NCBI GenBank assembly: GCA_050251775.1
Contig: JBFWMD010000064.1
Span: 1 to 21,399 of the forward strand
Length of the DNA stretch: 21,399 bases
Direction of reading: 5' to 3'
Source: Paucidesulfovibrio sp050251775
Lineage (GTDB): Bacteria > Desulfobacterota > Desulfovibrionia > Desulfovibrionales > Desulfovibrionaceae
Shown here one piece after another: positions 1 to 9,000 of the stretch. Both the position numbers and the translations under genes were made by a program. The notes below the pieces were generated by a model. That model searched no databases. It was not told where the DNA came from and worked only from the letters and a program-made list of their open reading frames with translations. Every line of letters starts with the position of its first letter. Position 1 is the stretch's first letter.

Positions 1-3000
1 GGCGCGGCCTACAGCCTTCACGTCGATATTTCCAGTCCGCCCGGCACAGCCGTCGACGTGGTGCTTCGCGTCCATCCGGGCGTTCGCGTCGAAAGGGCGA
101 TTGCGGATAAGAACGTGCGGGTTGCTTCCAACGCCCGGGTCGTGTTCCCCCTTCCCTCTAACGAAAACGACATGCCCCTCACTATCGGTGGGTTCAGCCT
201 CGCCGTCCCCGACGAGGCTCGTTGCTGGGTGGACGCGGGGCCGGTCACTCTCCAGCCGGCAGACGCGACGGCCGCTTTGGGCGACCTACGCCGGGAAGAA
301 ACGCGTGCGTTCGCGGAAGACCTGCTGCGTTCCGGCGCTCCGCAGGTGGTGACGATCTCGGGGGAAGGCGGCGTCGGCAAGACCACGTTTTGCGATGCCT
401 GTGCCGCGCACCTCAAGGATGAATACGGCTTCGACATCCAGCAGTTCACTATGGGGAACGATTCGGCCGCGTATTTCCTCGATCGGATTCTTCGCGGTTT
501 CATCGCGCCCCGCCTGCTTGATCGGCGAGGCCCCGCTTCCGAAGCCCTGGAAGTCGATGATGAGCGCGGCATCACTCTGGGCGTCCTCGATGCGTTGGGC
601 ACGGGCCTGTCGCGAAAGGAATTGGAGGAGATGCTGGCGAATACCGGAGTCGAACGGCTGTCCGCCTCGCACGTTCACCAGATGATCGACTGTGTGAGCG
701 CCCTCGCCTGCCGCACGTCCAGGCCGCGGCTGATCGTGCTGCGGGATTGTCACCTGATGCCCGAGCCGCTCCAGGCAGCACTTGATGTCCTCTTTAGGCG
801 GCTGGAGGATACCGGCTGGAACGGGGTGCGCTTTCTGCTTGAGCATCGCGACCGCGATGCCCCTGGAATCGAGGCGTGGGAAGCCCGGCTGGGCGGTATC
901 GCAAACGCCCTGGGCTCTCGTTACGCACGACACCGGGTCGAACCGTTGACAGAGCGGGAGCTGCTGGAGCGCGTCTGCCGCAATCTCGATACCCCTGCCC
1001 CGCAGGAAACCGCAGAGGCATTGCAGCGGCAGACTGGCGGCAATCCGCTGTTCCTGGAGCATGTATTCCGGCAGTTCATCGATGATGGAATATTCATTCC
1101 TATCCAGGGGCAAGAAGGCTTCCATCGCATTGACCACTTCGCGCTTTTTGCCGAAAGGCTTCAGCGCTACCCAAGAAATCTGCATGATTTCCTTAAGTAT
1201 CGACTTGATGCTGTATGCCGAAAATCCCCCGAGCTGAGGTCCCTTCTCATGGCATACCTCGGGCTGGCGGCGACAGACCTTGGTGCCATCACCGCGTCCT
1301 ACAGGGGCGGCCTAAACGAAGACGCCATTGCCGGGGCGCTCGGAGTCGACGCCGCTACGGTGCAGAAACTCCGGATCCGCTTTTTCAGCGAGGGCGTCAT
1401 GAAGGGTTCTGCCAGCTGTCCTCCGGCGGTATTCGTGCATGACATCATGCAATTGGCCGGTGCGAGGTACGCCCGGAACGCCCCGGATTTTTTGGATGCG
1501 GCGCTCTCCTACGTCAGGAGGATTTCGCACGGTAACCAAGTTTCCGATGATGCAAAGACGATCCCGCATCCCCATGAATTCCTGGTGGGAGGTCGATTGG
1601 CGCTGATGCTGGAACTCTTCGGAGGCCATGGGAAAGCCCCGGCATGCAGCGCCGAAGACTTTTTCAGCAAAGCCATCTACCTGGCGGAAAGAAGGGGGAG
1701 CTTTATCGAGCAACGCCGGGGGCTCGAAGGCATGCAGGAGGTCCTGCGGCGAGGCGACGCCCGGGACGCCGTAACCGTCGGGCGGCGCATGGAAGTTTTC
1801 ACGAGCCTCATCGAGAACGAGCTGCAGCAGGGATCCCAGCACCAGGCCGAGCGGTTCATAGAGGACGCCCGCCAGGCGCTGGAAGACGCGGCGAGCGAAG
1901 AGGTGAAGCGCTCCAACGTGTACGACCACACGCGGTATGTCCTGGACAGACAGCAGACCGTTTTAAACATGCGGCAAGCCGATCTTAACAAGTTTATCAA
2001 CAGTTGCAATATGTTGGCGAACAGCGCCTATGACGACGAGAAGCGGCATTTTGCCCTAACGCGCATCATCTTGTTCTCCCTCCACACCAATCATCCCAGG
2101 TTGGCCTGTGCGGCCATGGACGTCTGCTTGTCCATGACCGACAGATGGGCGAACCCGCATGCTCTGGCAAGCTTCTTGTCGGATGTTGGCCAGCTTTTCT
2201 TCATCGACATGCCAGAGTTGACCGAGCTTCTGTGGGAAAAAGGCCTCAGGTACGCCGAAACAGCCCAGGAAAACACGAATCGCGCGTTGCAACGAACAAA
2301 AGAAGCGCAGCAAACCGGGCGCGCCGCCTCGGCAGCGTCAAGGTTGGCAGGTGTTGCCAACAACGCATACCGCCAGGTCATGCACTCCCGTGTCAACGTG
2401 GCGGTCATTGCGGCCATGCTGCGGTCGGACGGCGTGGATATTTCCGAGCTGGAGAGCCTGCGCGACGAACTGGCCGACAAGGGAATTACCAATCCGCTGA
2501 TCCGCCTGATCTGCGCGATAGGGATGGTGCATGCGTTCCGCGGAGAGTGGGAAAAGGCTGATGCCGTTTGGAACCAGGGTCTTGCGCTCACCCTGTCGAC
2601 CAGCTCGACGCTGTTCACCTGGACATATCACAACAACCTTGCTGTATCCGCCTTGCGCCGGGGAGATGATGAGCGTGCCATCGGTTTTTTCACGCAGGCG
2701 CTCGGTGCGGCGCAGGGCATGATCGAACCGTCCGTTGCCGCCGAGCGCAGACTCGCGGCGTTGTTGGATACGATCAGGGCCAAGCTCTCGGCCTGCGCCC
2801 CCCCCTGCTATGACCTGCTTGGCGTGCCGCCCGAGGAGACAGTAAAACCGCGCAGAACCGGTGCCTTGAACCGGCTGGTGCATAATCTTGAAATGGCGAG
2901 GCTCGATAACGCCGGGCTGGCAGGATCGTCTCCGTTCGCACTGCCCCCCCATTCGTACGCTGCTGACCTGCTGGAGAGCATGCAGAACGCCCCGGGATTG

Positions 3001-3045
3001 GTGGTCGAAATCAATGGCCGCGCCTATCTCTTGTCAATAGAGTAG
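1..3045 (+). CDS. STAND-type P-loop NTPase with C-terminal helical/TPR repeats, 5' end cut by window
   Basis: The reading frame is open from the first base, so the true start lies outside the window; the first in-frame Met codons (such as 166-168) are not convincing starts. A Walker A motif GEGGVGKTT is encoded at 361-387 and a Walker B-like stretch LIVLRDCH at about 730-755. The motif TGGNPLFLEHV near 1035-1065 is typical of the AAA_16/MalT-like STAND helical region. A winged-helix-like segment with VFVHDIMQ follows at about 1430-1455. The rest is alpha-helical with TPR-like units, clearest at about 2520-2720. The roughly 110 residues before the P-loop are beta-rich and unassigned. STAND proteins are ligand-sensing switches in regulation, programmed death or phage defence; which applies here depends on the missing N-terminus. 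Family is fairly sure, function unknown. Confidence 0.8.
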   Translation, partial: GAAYSLHVDISSPPGTAVDVVLRVHPGVRVERAIADKNVRVASNARVVFPLPSNENDMPLTIGGFSLAVPDEARCWVDAGPVTLQPADATAALGDLRREETRAFAEDLLRSGAPQVVTISGEGGVGKTTFCDACAAHLKDEYGFDIQQFTMGNDSAAYFLDRILRGFIAPRLLDRRGPASEALEVDDERGITLGVLDALGTGLSRKELEEMLANTGVERLSASHVHQMIDCVSALACRTSRPRLIVLRDCHLMPEPLQAALDVLFRRLEDTGWNGVRFLLEHRDRDAPGIEAWEARLGGIANALGSRYARHRVEPLTERELLERVCRNLDTPAPQETAEALQRQTGGNPLFLEHVFRQFIDDGIFIPIQGQEGFHRIDHFALFAERLQRYPRNLHDFLKYRLDAVCRKSPELRSLLMAYLGLAATDLGAITASYRGGLNEDAIAGALGVDAATVQKLRIRFFSEGVMKGSASCPPAVFVHDIMQLAGARYARNAPDFLDAALSYVRRISHGNQVSDDAKTIPHPHEFLVGGRLALMLELFGGHGKAPACSAEDFFSKAIYLAERRGSFIEQRRGLEGMQEVLRRGDARDAVTVGRRMEVFTSLIENELQQGSQHQAERFIEDARQALEDAASEEVKRSNVYDHTRYVLDRQQTVLNMRQADLNKFINSCNMLANSAYDDEKRHFALTRIILFSLHTNHPRLACAAMDVCLSMTDRWANPHALASFLSDVGQLFFIDMPELTELLWEKGLRYAETAQENTNRALQRTKEAQQTGRAASAASRLAGVANNAYRQVMHSRVNVAVIAAMLRSDGVDISELESLRDELADKGITNPLIRLICAIGMVHAFRGEWEKADAVWNQGLALTLSTSSTLFTWTYHNNLAVSALRRGDDERAIGFFTQALGAAQGMIEPSVAAERRLAALLDTIRAKLSACAPPCYDLLGVPPEETVKPRRTGALNRLVHNLEMARLDNAGLAGSSPFALPPHSYAADLLESMQNAPGLVVEINGRAYLLSIE

Positions 3046-3987
3046 ACGCCGAAACTCCCGGATATACTGCTCAATGACCGACACCGTTTCGCCTTCTTTG
3101 TCGCCGAGCAACAGGATATTTTCGTTTTGGGGATACGCCCATCGCGACAAGGTCGCCAGGGCGAACCCCGGCTCCTTGGCCTCCTCAATGGGCGATTTAT
3201 GCACCGCATCCCATAAGACCACAGCGGGTTTTTCAAATGCCGTGGCAATGTGAGCCAACCCGCTGTCAAAGCCGACGAAGATGTCCGCAGCCCAGACCAG
3301 GGCCATGGCTTCGCGCACCGTGGTATCCAGGTGGACTACCGGCAGCCCCTTGAATCGATAATCTCGGCGGCCAATTTGCAGGAAGCCCGCTTCGCCCTTG
3401 ACGCGATTGAGCAAATCAAGCCACCGGTCACGATACCAAGGCGTTCCCTCCGGCGACGAGGATACGCCCGAGGGGTGCAGGCACACGAGCGGCCGAGGAA
3501 ATTCGGAAAGCGTCCTGATGGCCCAATCCATTTCCGTTTTCGACAAGTAGAGCGACGGTCGAAACACTTTTGGCGGCACATGGAAGCTGTGCCCCATGTT
3601 GTAGATGACGTGCCGGTATTGAAACAGGTTGTCCTTCTCGCAGATCACCTCACGCATGATCTCTGGATCGATCTCATCCGCGTTGACGATGGTCCCAACG
3701 AACGGATTGTTGTCCCAAATCGGGTAGTCCGATTCCCTGGGGTGGCGTCCGTAATGGAGCATCAGTGGGGCGGTCAACAGGCGCAGCGGATGTCCGAGCT
3801 TGCGTGCGTAATCCTCGACTAGCCGGGAAAAGCACACCACATCGCCGATTCCCGGTCCATTGAGAATTGTCAGATCGCATCCAAAGCGGTCGGCATAACG
3901 TTTTGCGGCAGAAAAAGGCGGCGCATCGCTAAATCGTCCGGAAAACACAAGATTTCGGTGTTGCTCTTGTACGATGTCGAAAACCAT
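3034..3987 (-). CDS. Glycosyltransferase family 9-like (heptosyltransferase-type) protein
   Basis: This 317-residue protein has the two hallmarks of GT9/ADP-heptose-type transferases: an N-terminal GPGIGDVV loop (about residues 44-51) and a C-terminal nucleotide-sugar site VGFDSGLAHIATAFEKP. It would transfer a sugar from a nucleotide donor in the cytoplasm to a surface polysaccharide or glycolipid, though the acceptor cannot be read from sequence. It lies 9 bp downstream of the recombinase gene, and its ribosome site (AAGGGAG) sits inside the end of that gene, so the two are probably translationally coupled. Its stop overlaps the end of the convergent STAND gene by 12 bp. The spacing from GGAG to ATG is long (about 15 nt), so expression may rely on coupling. 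No surface-polysaccharide genes are adjacent in the window. Confidence 0.75.
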   Translation of the reverse strand: MVFDIVQEQHRNLVFSGRFSDAPPFSAAKRYADRFGCDLTILNGPGIGDVVCFSRLVEDYARKLGHPLRLLTAPLMLHYGRHPRESDYPIWDNNPFVGTIVNADEIDPEIMREVICEKDNLFQYRHVIYNMGHSFHVPPKVFRPSLYLSKTEMDWAIRTLSEFPRPLVCLHPSGVSSSPEGTPWYRDRWLDLLNRVKGEAGFLQIGRRDYRFKGLPVVHLDTTVREAMALVWAADIFVGFDSGLAHIATAFEKPAVVLWDAVHKSPIEEAKEPGFALATLSRWAYPQNENILLLGDKEGETVSVIEQYIREFRRLLY

Positions 3988-3996
3988 AATTTCTAG

Positions 3997-4950
3997 TTAT
4001 CGCTCCCTTATTCGATCCCCTCCCTCCTCCATCATCTCCCGCGGATGCTTTTTCCCCAGCGCTTCCCGTTGCGCGGCGAGGCTCACGTGCGTGTAGATTT
4101 CCGTGACGGCCAGGGAGCTGTGGCCGAGCAGACGCTGGATATTGCGGATGTCCACGCCGTTTTCCAGCAGCAGGGTGGCGATAGTGTGCCGGAACATGTG
4201 CGGGGTCATGCTGCCGGTCAATCCCGCCAGTCCCTGGTGTTTCCGGATGATCCGGCGCACGGACTGGTCCGAAAGCGGGCGCAGGTCGCGATTCAGGAAA
4301 AACGGTTCGCCCGAGGTGAGGTATTCGCCGTAGCTCCGGACGTATTCATGCAGCGCGCCCAGAGTTGAGGAATCACAGATCGGAATGACCCGCTCGCGTT
4401 TGCCCTTGCCGAGCACCAGAATCTGGCGCTGAGCAAGATCCACGTGCTCGGTCCTGAGCGAACAAAGCTCTGAAACGCGTACGCCCGTGGAGAACAGCGT
4501 CTCCAGCACGGCGATGTCGCGCACAGCCGCCATGAAGCGCCGGGAATGCTCTTTGGCCGGGCCCTGCCGGGCCTGGGCGCAGTGCAGCAGCCGCGCCACC
4601 GATTCCGCCGGGATCGTTCGCGGCAAAGTTTTTGCGCGCTCGATGCGCACCCGAAGCTTGCGAAAGGGCGAGCTCTCCACCCATTCCTCCTGCTCCAGAA
4701 AGGTGAAGAATGATTTGAGCGTTGCCAGTTTTCTGCGGGTGCTTTTGGGCTTGTAGCGTTCGGCAAGCTGCGCGATGTACGCGCGCATGCAGTTCTTGTC
4801 GATTTCGGTGACAGGCGTGTCCGGAGGGAGTTCCATGCACGCGGCGAACTGGCCAAGGTCAAGCCGGTAGGCGTTCAGCGTTAACGGAGACAGACCGCGT
4901 TCGTGGCGGCAATGGAGCAGAAAAGCGTCAGTGGCTTCGGAAAGGAGCAC
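3997..4950 (-). CDS. XerC/XerD-like tyrosine recombinase
   Basis: From a GTG start at 4950 the protein is 317 residues, close to the usual XerC/D length of about 300. The start was chosen because GAGG lies 6 nt upstream; the open frame continues further up but has no ribosome site. An N-terminal SAM-like core-binding domain (about 1-105) precedes the catalytic domain. All expected catalytic residues are visible: R158 in TGVRVSEL, K182 in LGKGKRERVIP, H251 and R254 in PHMFRHT, H277 in LLGHSS and the nucleophile Y286 in IYTHVS. The protein therefore looks active in strand exchange. It could be a chromosome-dimer-resolving Xer protein or the integrase of an island; no att-like repeats were seen beside it. 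The glycosyltransferase gene follows after 9 bp. Confidence 0.88.
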   Translation of the reverse strand: MLLSEATDAFLLHCRHERGLSPLTLNAYRLDLGQFAACMELPPDTPVTEIDKNCMRAYIAQLAERYKPKSTRRKLATLKSFFTFLEQEEWVESSPFRKLRVRIERAKTLPRTIPAESVARLLHCAQARQGPAKEHSRRFMAAVRDIAVLETLFSTGVRVSELCSLRTEHVDLAQRQILVLGKGKRERVIPICDSSTLGALHEYVRSYGEYLTSGEPFFLNRDLRPLSDQSVRRIIRKHQGLAGLTGSMTPHMFRHTIATLLLENGVDIRNIQRLLGHSSLAVTEIYTHVSLAAQREALGKKHPREMMEEGGDRIRER

Positions 4951-5099
4951 GTCATACCTCGTTCGCTTTTGGGTGGGCAAGCGCAGGTTAATGACGCGAA
5001 AATCAAAAAAAGTCACACAGTTGCACTGATTTTTCGTCGTGGTCGTGATATCGGATTGAAGATGCCGAAAAGGGAGGACTCCCCGGTCGGACGAGAAAC

Positions 5100-5123
5100 G
5101 GCCCCGAACCGAAGTCCGGGGCC
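5100..5123 (-). terminator. Hairpin terminator of the fdhAB transcript with UUCG tetraloop
   Basis: Read on the - strand, a 10-bp stem (GGCCCCGGAC with GTTCGGGGCC, containing one G-T pair) closes a TTCG tetraloop, the stable C(UUCG)G type. It starts 57 bp after the fdhB stop and is followed by GTTTCTCG, only moderately T-rich. It separates the formate dehydrogenase genes from the recombinase gene. Confidence 0.75.
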
Positions 5124-5180
5124 GGGAGACTTCCGCACCGCGATCCTGGCTGGAACGTGGTGCGGCGGAGGTGTTCGCGT

Positions 5181-5903
5181 TCAGCCGCGCATGCGTTTGA
5201 CGGGCCGGGCCAGGGTGGCGAAGAGCTCCATGCGGTTCAGCTTGCGCGGGCCATTCTCGGCGTATGCCGTGAGGTGGTCGTAGTAGTTCGCGGGCGGGAA
5301 GGCCGCCAGGAAGAGCACCCGCACGTCGTCCTGGTCCACGATCTCGGCCAGGGGGAACTTGGGTTTGGCCTCGGCCAGGGCCTCTTGCGCGAGCTTGAGC
5401 ATCTCCGCCCGGTCGCCGAAGTGCATGGTGTTCGAGGGACAGGTTTTGACGCAGGCCGGCTCCAGGCCGATGCGCACCCGGTCCAGGCACATGTCGCACT
5501 TGACGCTGGCCTTGGTCACAGGGTCCTGCCTGGGGATGTCATAGGGGCAGGCGTCGCGGATGTCCTGGAAGTTTTCCCTGGCCGTGAGTTCGGTGTGGAT
5601 CACCGCGCCGGTTTCCTTGTCCTGGGTGATGGCGTCCGGGTTGGTGGTGGCCATCTGGCAGGGCGGGATCAGACAGTGGCGGCACTGGTCGGGCATGAAC
5701 AGCCAGCGCAGCTGTCCGTCGATTATCTTCTCGGAAAAGCGGATGATCTTCAGCGTGTGGTCGTTCATATCCGGCGGGTTTTGGTAGCTCCCGTGGTTTT
5801 CGGTCTTTCCGGCCGGGAGCTTTTTCCACTGCTTGCAGGCCACCTGGCAGCCCCGGCAGGCGATGCACTTGGTCAGGTTGACGAAGAAGGACTTGCCGTC
5901 CAT
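5181..5903 (-). CDS. fdhB: Formate dehydrogenase iron-sulfur (beta) subunit
   Basis: This 240-residue ferredoxin-type protein carries the electron-transfer chain of a periplasmic formate dehydrogenase. The first cluster motif is C13-x2-C16-x2-C19-x3-C23 (CIACRGCQVAC). Further cysteine groups are CRHCLIPPC, a lone CPYD, CDMC and PACVKTCP, the pattern of FdhB/HycB-type subunits binding several [4Fe-4S] clusters. It has no signal peptide and no membrane anchor, so it is expected to be carried through Tat with FdhA, as in the soluble two-subunit Desulfovibrio enzymes. A strong ribosome site AAGGAGG lies 6 nt before the ATG, and the gene starts 10 bp after fdhA. A terminator follows. No cytochrome subunit gene is next to it, so electrons probably go to a separate periplasmic cytochrome c3. 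Confidence 0.93.
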   Translation of the reverse strand: MDGKSFFVNLTKCIACRGCQVACKQWKKLPAGKTENHGSYQNPPDMNDHTLKIIRFSEKIIDGQLRWLFMPDQCRHCLIPPCQMATTNPDAITQDKETGAVIHTELTARENFQDIRDACPYDIPRQDPVTKASVKCDMCLDRVRIGLEPACVKTCPSNTMHFGDRAEMLKLAQEALAEAKPKFPLAEIVDQDDVRVLFLAAFPPANYYDHLTAYAENGPRKLNRMELFATLARPVKRMRG

Positions 5904-5913
5904 GTGATCCTCC

Positions 5914-8900
5914 TTAGAGCTTGCGGACGTTGGCCATGAAGACCTTGGTCTCGGGAATGCCGGTGTTGGCGTCGCCCACGGACGGGGTCAGCAGGTTGGC
6001 GGAGTCGCCTCCGCTGCCGTCTTCCGGGAACTGCCAGCCGAAGCACCAGGGCATGCCGATGGGGTACACGGTCTGGCCCATGACGGTCAGAGGCTGGAAG
6101 CGCGGCGTGACCATGGCCACGGCCCAGATGCTGCCGCGCAGGCTCTCCACCTGGACCTTTTCGCCGTTGGCGATGCCCAGCTTTTCCGCCAGTTGCGTGC
6201 TCATCTCCACGAACATCTGGGGCTGGGCCTCCAGCAGCCAGGGCACATGCCGGGTCATGCAGCCGGTCTGCCAGTGCTCGGTGAGCCGGTAGGTGGTGGC
6301 CACGTATGGGTACTTCGGATCGGCCACGGCCATTTTCTCCTCGGCGAAGCGCAGGGCCGCCGGGTTGGTGACCTGCCCGGAGAAGGGGTGCTTGCCAAAG
6401 GGGTTTTCCATGGGCTCGTAGTGCTCGGGGAAGGGGCCGTCGTTGCGGCCCGGACCAAAGTCGTGTCCGTGGCCGTGGGGCAGCATGATGAAGGAGTACT
6501 TCTCGCCCGGGGCCCAGCCGCCGTCCGGCACATCGCCGAACCACTTCTTGTTCGCCGCGTCCCACTGGATGACAGCCTTCTGCGGGGCGTAGGGCTTGCC
6601 GTCCAGGGTGCAGCTCGCGCGGTTGTAGAGAATGCGGCGGTTCAGGGGCCAGCACCAGCTCCACTTGGGGAAGAGGCCGATGTTGGCCTGCTCCGGAGTC
6701 TGGGTTTTGTCGCGGCGCGCGCCCATGTTCCCGTCCTCGGTGAAGGAGTTGCAGTAGAGCCAGTTGCCCGAACTGGTGGAGCCATCGTCCTGGAGCAGGG
6801 CGAAGCTCGGAATCAGTGTGCCCTTCTTGTAGAGCTTGCCCTTGATGGTCACGTCTTTGAGGAAGTAGCCGTTGATCAGCTTGGCCACCTGCTCGGAGCT
6901 GTACTCACCCTTTTTCTTCCAGAGGTCCACGGAGAGGTTCAGAATCGGCTCGGGCAGCGGACCACCCTGCTTGGCGTAAAGCTTCTTCACCGCGTCAAAG
7001 AGTTTGGTCATGATGTGGCCGTCAGACATGGTCTCGCCCATGGTCTTCGGCCCCTGGTAGCGCCACTGCATCCAGCGGCCCGAGTTGGTCACGGAGCCTT
7101 CCTTTTCCACGGACACGCAGCAGGGCAGGAAAAAGACCTCGGTCTTGACCTTTTTCGGGTCCATGCCCGGTCCGCGCCAGAAGGAGCCGGTCTCGTTGTC
7201 GAAGATGTTCACGTTGACCATCCAGTCCAGAGTGGCCATGGCCTCGCGGTTCTTGCCCGCATTGGCTCCGCCGCAGGCCGGGTTCTGGCCCCAGGCGAAG
7301 AAGCCGGTGAATTCCTTCTTGTGCATGGCGTTGAAGAGCTGGAGCCAGGTGTAGGTCTTGTCGTCCTCCACCTTGGGCAGCCAGCCGTAGGCCGTGGCCG
7401 GGTCCGCGTCCGGATACATGGCCTTGAGGAAACTGCTCATGTATTTGGGATAATTCTGCCACCAGGCCGCGCTCTTGGGATCTTTGGCCCCGGCCAGATG
7501 CGGCGCGGTCACGGTCTTGAGGTAGGTTTCCAGGCTGTCCCAGGCCCCCTTGGCCGTGGCCAGATAGCCGGGATAGTTCTGCCAGAGCAGGGCGTGGTCC
7601 GTGGAGCCCTGGACATTGGATTCGCCGCGCAGCGCGTTCACGCCGCCCCCGGAAACGCCGATGTTGCCCAGCAGGAGCTGTACGATGGACATGGTGCGGA
7701 TGTACTGCACGCCCACGGTGTGCTGGGTCCAGCCCATGGCGTACATGATGGTTCCGGCCTTGTCCGGCTGGCCCGTGGCCGCGAAAAGCTTGTAGAATTC
7801 CAAGAGCGCGGCCTTGTCCGCGCCCGAGGTCGCCACCACGTTTTCCACGCCGTAGCGCGCGTAGTGCTTCTTCATCAGTTGGTAGACGCAGCGCGGGTGC
7901 TTCAGGTCCGGGTCCTTTTTGGGCACGCCCTGCTCGTCCATTTCAAAGGCCCACTGCGATTTGTCGTAGCGGCCCACGTAGTCTTGCTCGTCCGGGTTTT
8001 TGAGATAGCCGGAGAAGAGGCCGTCCTGAAAGTCGAACTTCTCGCCCACGATGAACGTGGCGTTGGTGTGCGCGACCACGTAATCCTTCTGGATCAGGTC
8101 GTTGTCCAGAATGTACTTGATCAGGCCGCCGAGCACCGCGATGTCCGTACCCGCGCGGATCTGGCAGAAGAGGTCCGCCTTGGACGAGGTCCGGGTAAAG
8201 CGCGGGTCCACGCTGATGAGCTTGGCCCCCTTGCGCATGGCCCGCTCGACCCAGGTGAAAGAGATCGGGTGGTTTTCCGCAGCGTTGCTGCCCATGATCA
8301 GGATGCAGTCGCTGTTGGCGATGTCGCACCAGTGGTTGGTCATGGCGCCTCGGCCAAAGGATTCGGCCAGGGCCGCCACCGTGGAGCTGTGGCAGATGCG
8401 CGCCTGGTGCTCGACCCAGATCATGCCCAGGGCGCGCTGGATGGCCTGATAGGACCAGCACTCCTCGTTGTCGATGGCCGCTGATCCCACCGAGGCGATG
8501 CCGTTGGCGCGGTTCACGATCTGTCCCTTTTTGTTGGCGACCATGAAGCTTTCGTCACGGGATTTCTTGACCCGCTTGGCGATTTCGCCCAAGGCCCAGT
8601 CCCAGGTGACTTCCTTCCATTTGTCGCTGAAGGGCGCCCGGTACATGGGCTTGAGCACGCGCTTGCTGCCCTCGGTGAGCTGCCAGATGGACGAGCCCTT
8701 GGGACAGAGCGCGCCCTCGTTCACGGGATGGTCCGGGTCGCCCTCGATGTTTATGGCGCGCCCGGTTTTCAGGGCGGTGTTGACGATCAGTCCGCAGCCC
8801 ACCGCACAGTAGCAGCAGACGCTGGTGGTCTGCCTGCTCCATCGGGGGGTGAGCATCTCGGCGCGGTCCTGGGCCAGGGCCACGTGGGCGCTGCCGAGTC

Positions 8901-8967
8901 CGCCAAAGGCGGTGGCGATGGCCGCCCCTGCGGAGAGCTTGATGAACATTCTTCGATTGATGCGCAT
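5914..8967 (-). CDS. fdhA: Formate dehydrogenase catalytic (alpha) subunit, Tat-exported, Cys at the Sec position
   Basis: The protein of about 1017 residues belongs to the Mo/W-bisPGD oxidoreductases. It starts with a twin-arginine signal (NRRMFIKLSAGAA, then a hydrophobic stretch ending HVALA), so it works in the periplasm. An N-terminal [4Fe-4S] site is seen in CCYCAVGCG with LCPKG. The active-site motif EHQARICHSSTVAALAESFG has Cys192 (TGC codon at 8392-8394) where many relatives use selenocysteine, followed by the catalytic His193; GRGAMTNHW and SGGGVNALRGESN are further family motifs. It oxidises formate to CO2 (or the reverse) and passes electrons to FdhB. An ATG at 8973 is also in frame, but GGAGG abuts it directly and lies 6 nt from the ATG at 8967, which is preferred. 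Metal choice (Mo or W) cannot be read. Confidence 0.95.
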   Translation of the reverse strand: MRINRRMFIKLSAGAAIATAFGGLGSAHVALAQDRAEMLTPRWSRQTTSVCCYCAVGCGLIVNTALKTGRAINIEGDPDHPVNEGALCPKGSSIWQLTEGSKRVLKPMYRAPFSDKWKEVTWDWALGEIAKRVKKSRDESFMVANKKGQIVNRANGIASVGSAAIDNEECWSYQAIQRALGMIWVEHQARICHSSTVAALAESFGRGAMTNHWCDIANSDCILIMGSNAAENHPISFTWVERAMRKGAKLISVDPRFTRTSSKADLFCQIRAGTDIAVLGGLIKYILDNDLIQKDYVVAHTNATFIVGEKFDFQDGLFSGYLKNPDEQDYVGRYDKSQWAFEMDEQGVPKKDPDLKHPRCVYQLMKKHYARYGVENVVATSGADKAALLEFYKLFAATGQPDKAGTIMYAMGWTQHTVGVQYIRTMSIVQLLLGNIGVSGGGVNALRGESNVQGSTDHALLWQNYPGYLATAKGAWDSLETYLKTVTAPHLAGAKDPKSAAWWQNYPKYMSSFLKAMYPDADPATAYGWLPKVEDDKTYTWLQLFNAMHKKEFTGFFAWGQNPACGGANAGKNREAMATLDWMVNVNIFDNETGSFWRGPGMDPKKVKTEVFFLPCCVSVEKEGSVTNSGRWMQWRYQGPKTMGETMSDGHIMTKLFDAVKKLYAKQGGPLPEPILNLSVDLWKKKGEYSSEQVAKLINGYFLKDVTIKGKLYKKGTLIPSFALLQDDGSTSSGNWLYCNSFTEDGNMGARRDKTQTPEQANIGLFPKWSWCWPLNRRILYNRASCTLDGKPYAPQKAVIQWDAANKKWFGDVPDGGWAPGEKYSFIMLPHGHGHDFGPGRNDGPFPEHYEPMENPFGKHPFSGQVTNPAALRFAEEKMAVADPKYPYVATTYRLTEHWQTGCMTRHVPWLLEAQPQMFVEMSTQLAEKLGIANGEKVQVESLRGSIWAVAMVTPRFQPLTVMGQTVYPIGMPWCFGWQFPEDGSGGDSANLLTPSVGDANTGIPETKVFMANVRKL

Positions 8968-8973
8968 GGACAT

Positions 8974-8978
8974 CCTCC
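8974..8978 (-). promoter_or_regulatory. fdhA: Ribosome binding site that decides the fdhA start
   Basis: On the - strand GGAGG is followed at once by ATGTCCATG. With a normal 6-nt spacing the second ATG (8967) is the start; the first ATG would have no spacing at all. Confidence 0.7.
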
Positions 8979-9000
8979 TGAGCCAGGTGTTGCAAAAAGG

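Noticed and set aside
4951..5499. N-terminal extension of the recombinase frame up to 5499
   Set aside because: It crosses the fdh terminator and the end of fdhB, and the GTG at 4950 has a well-placed GAGG.
6193..8484. 763-codon ORF on the + strand
   Set aside because: It lies wholly opposite fdhA and is His/Val/Gly/Leu-rich with no family motifs; such long antisense frames are expected in GC-rich genes.
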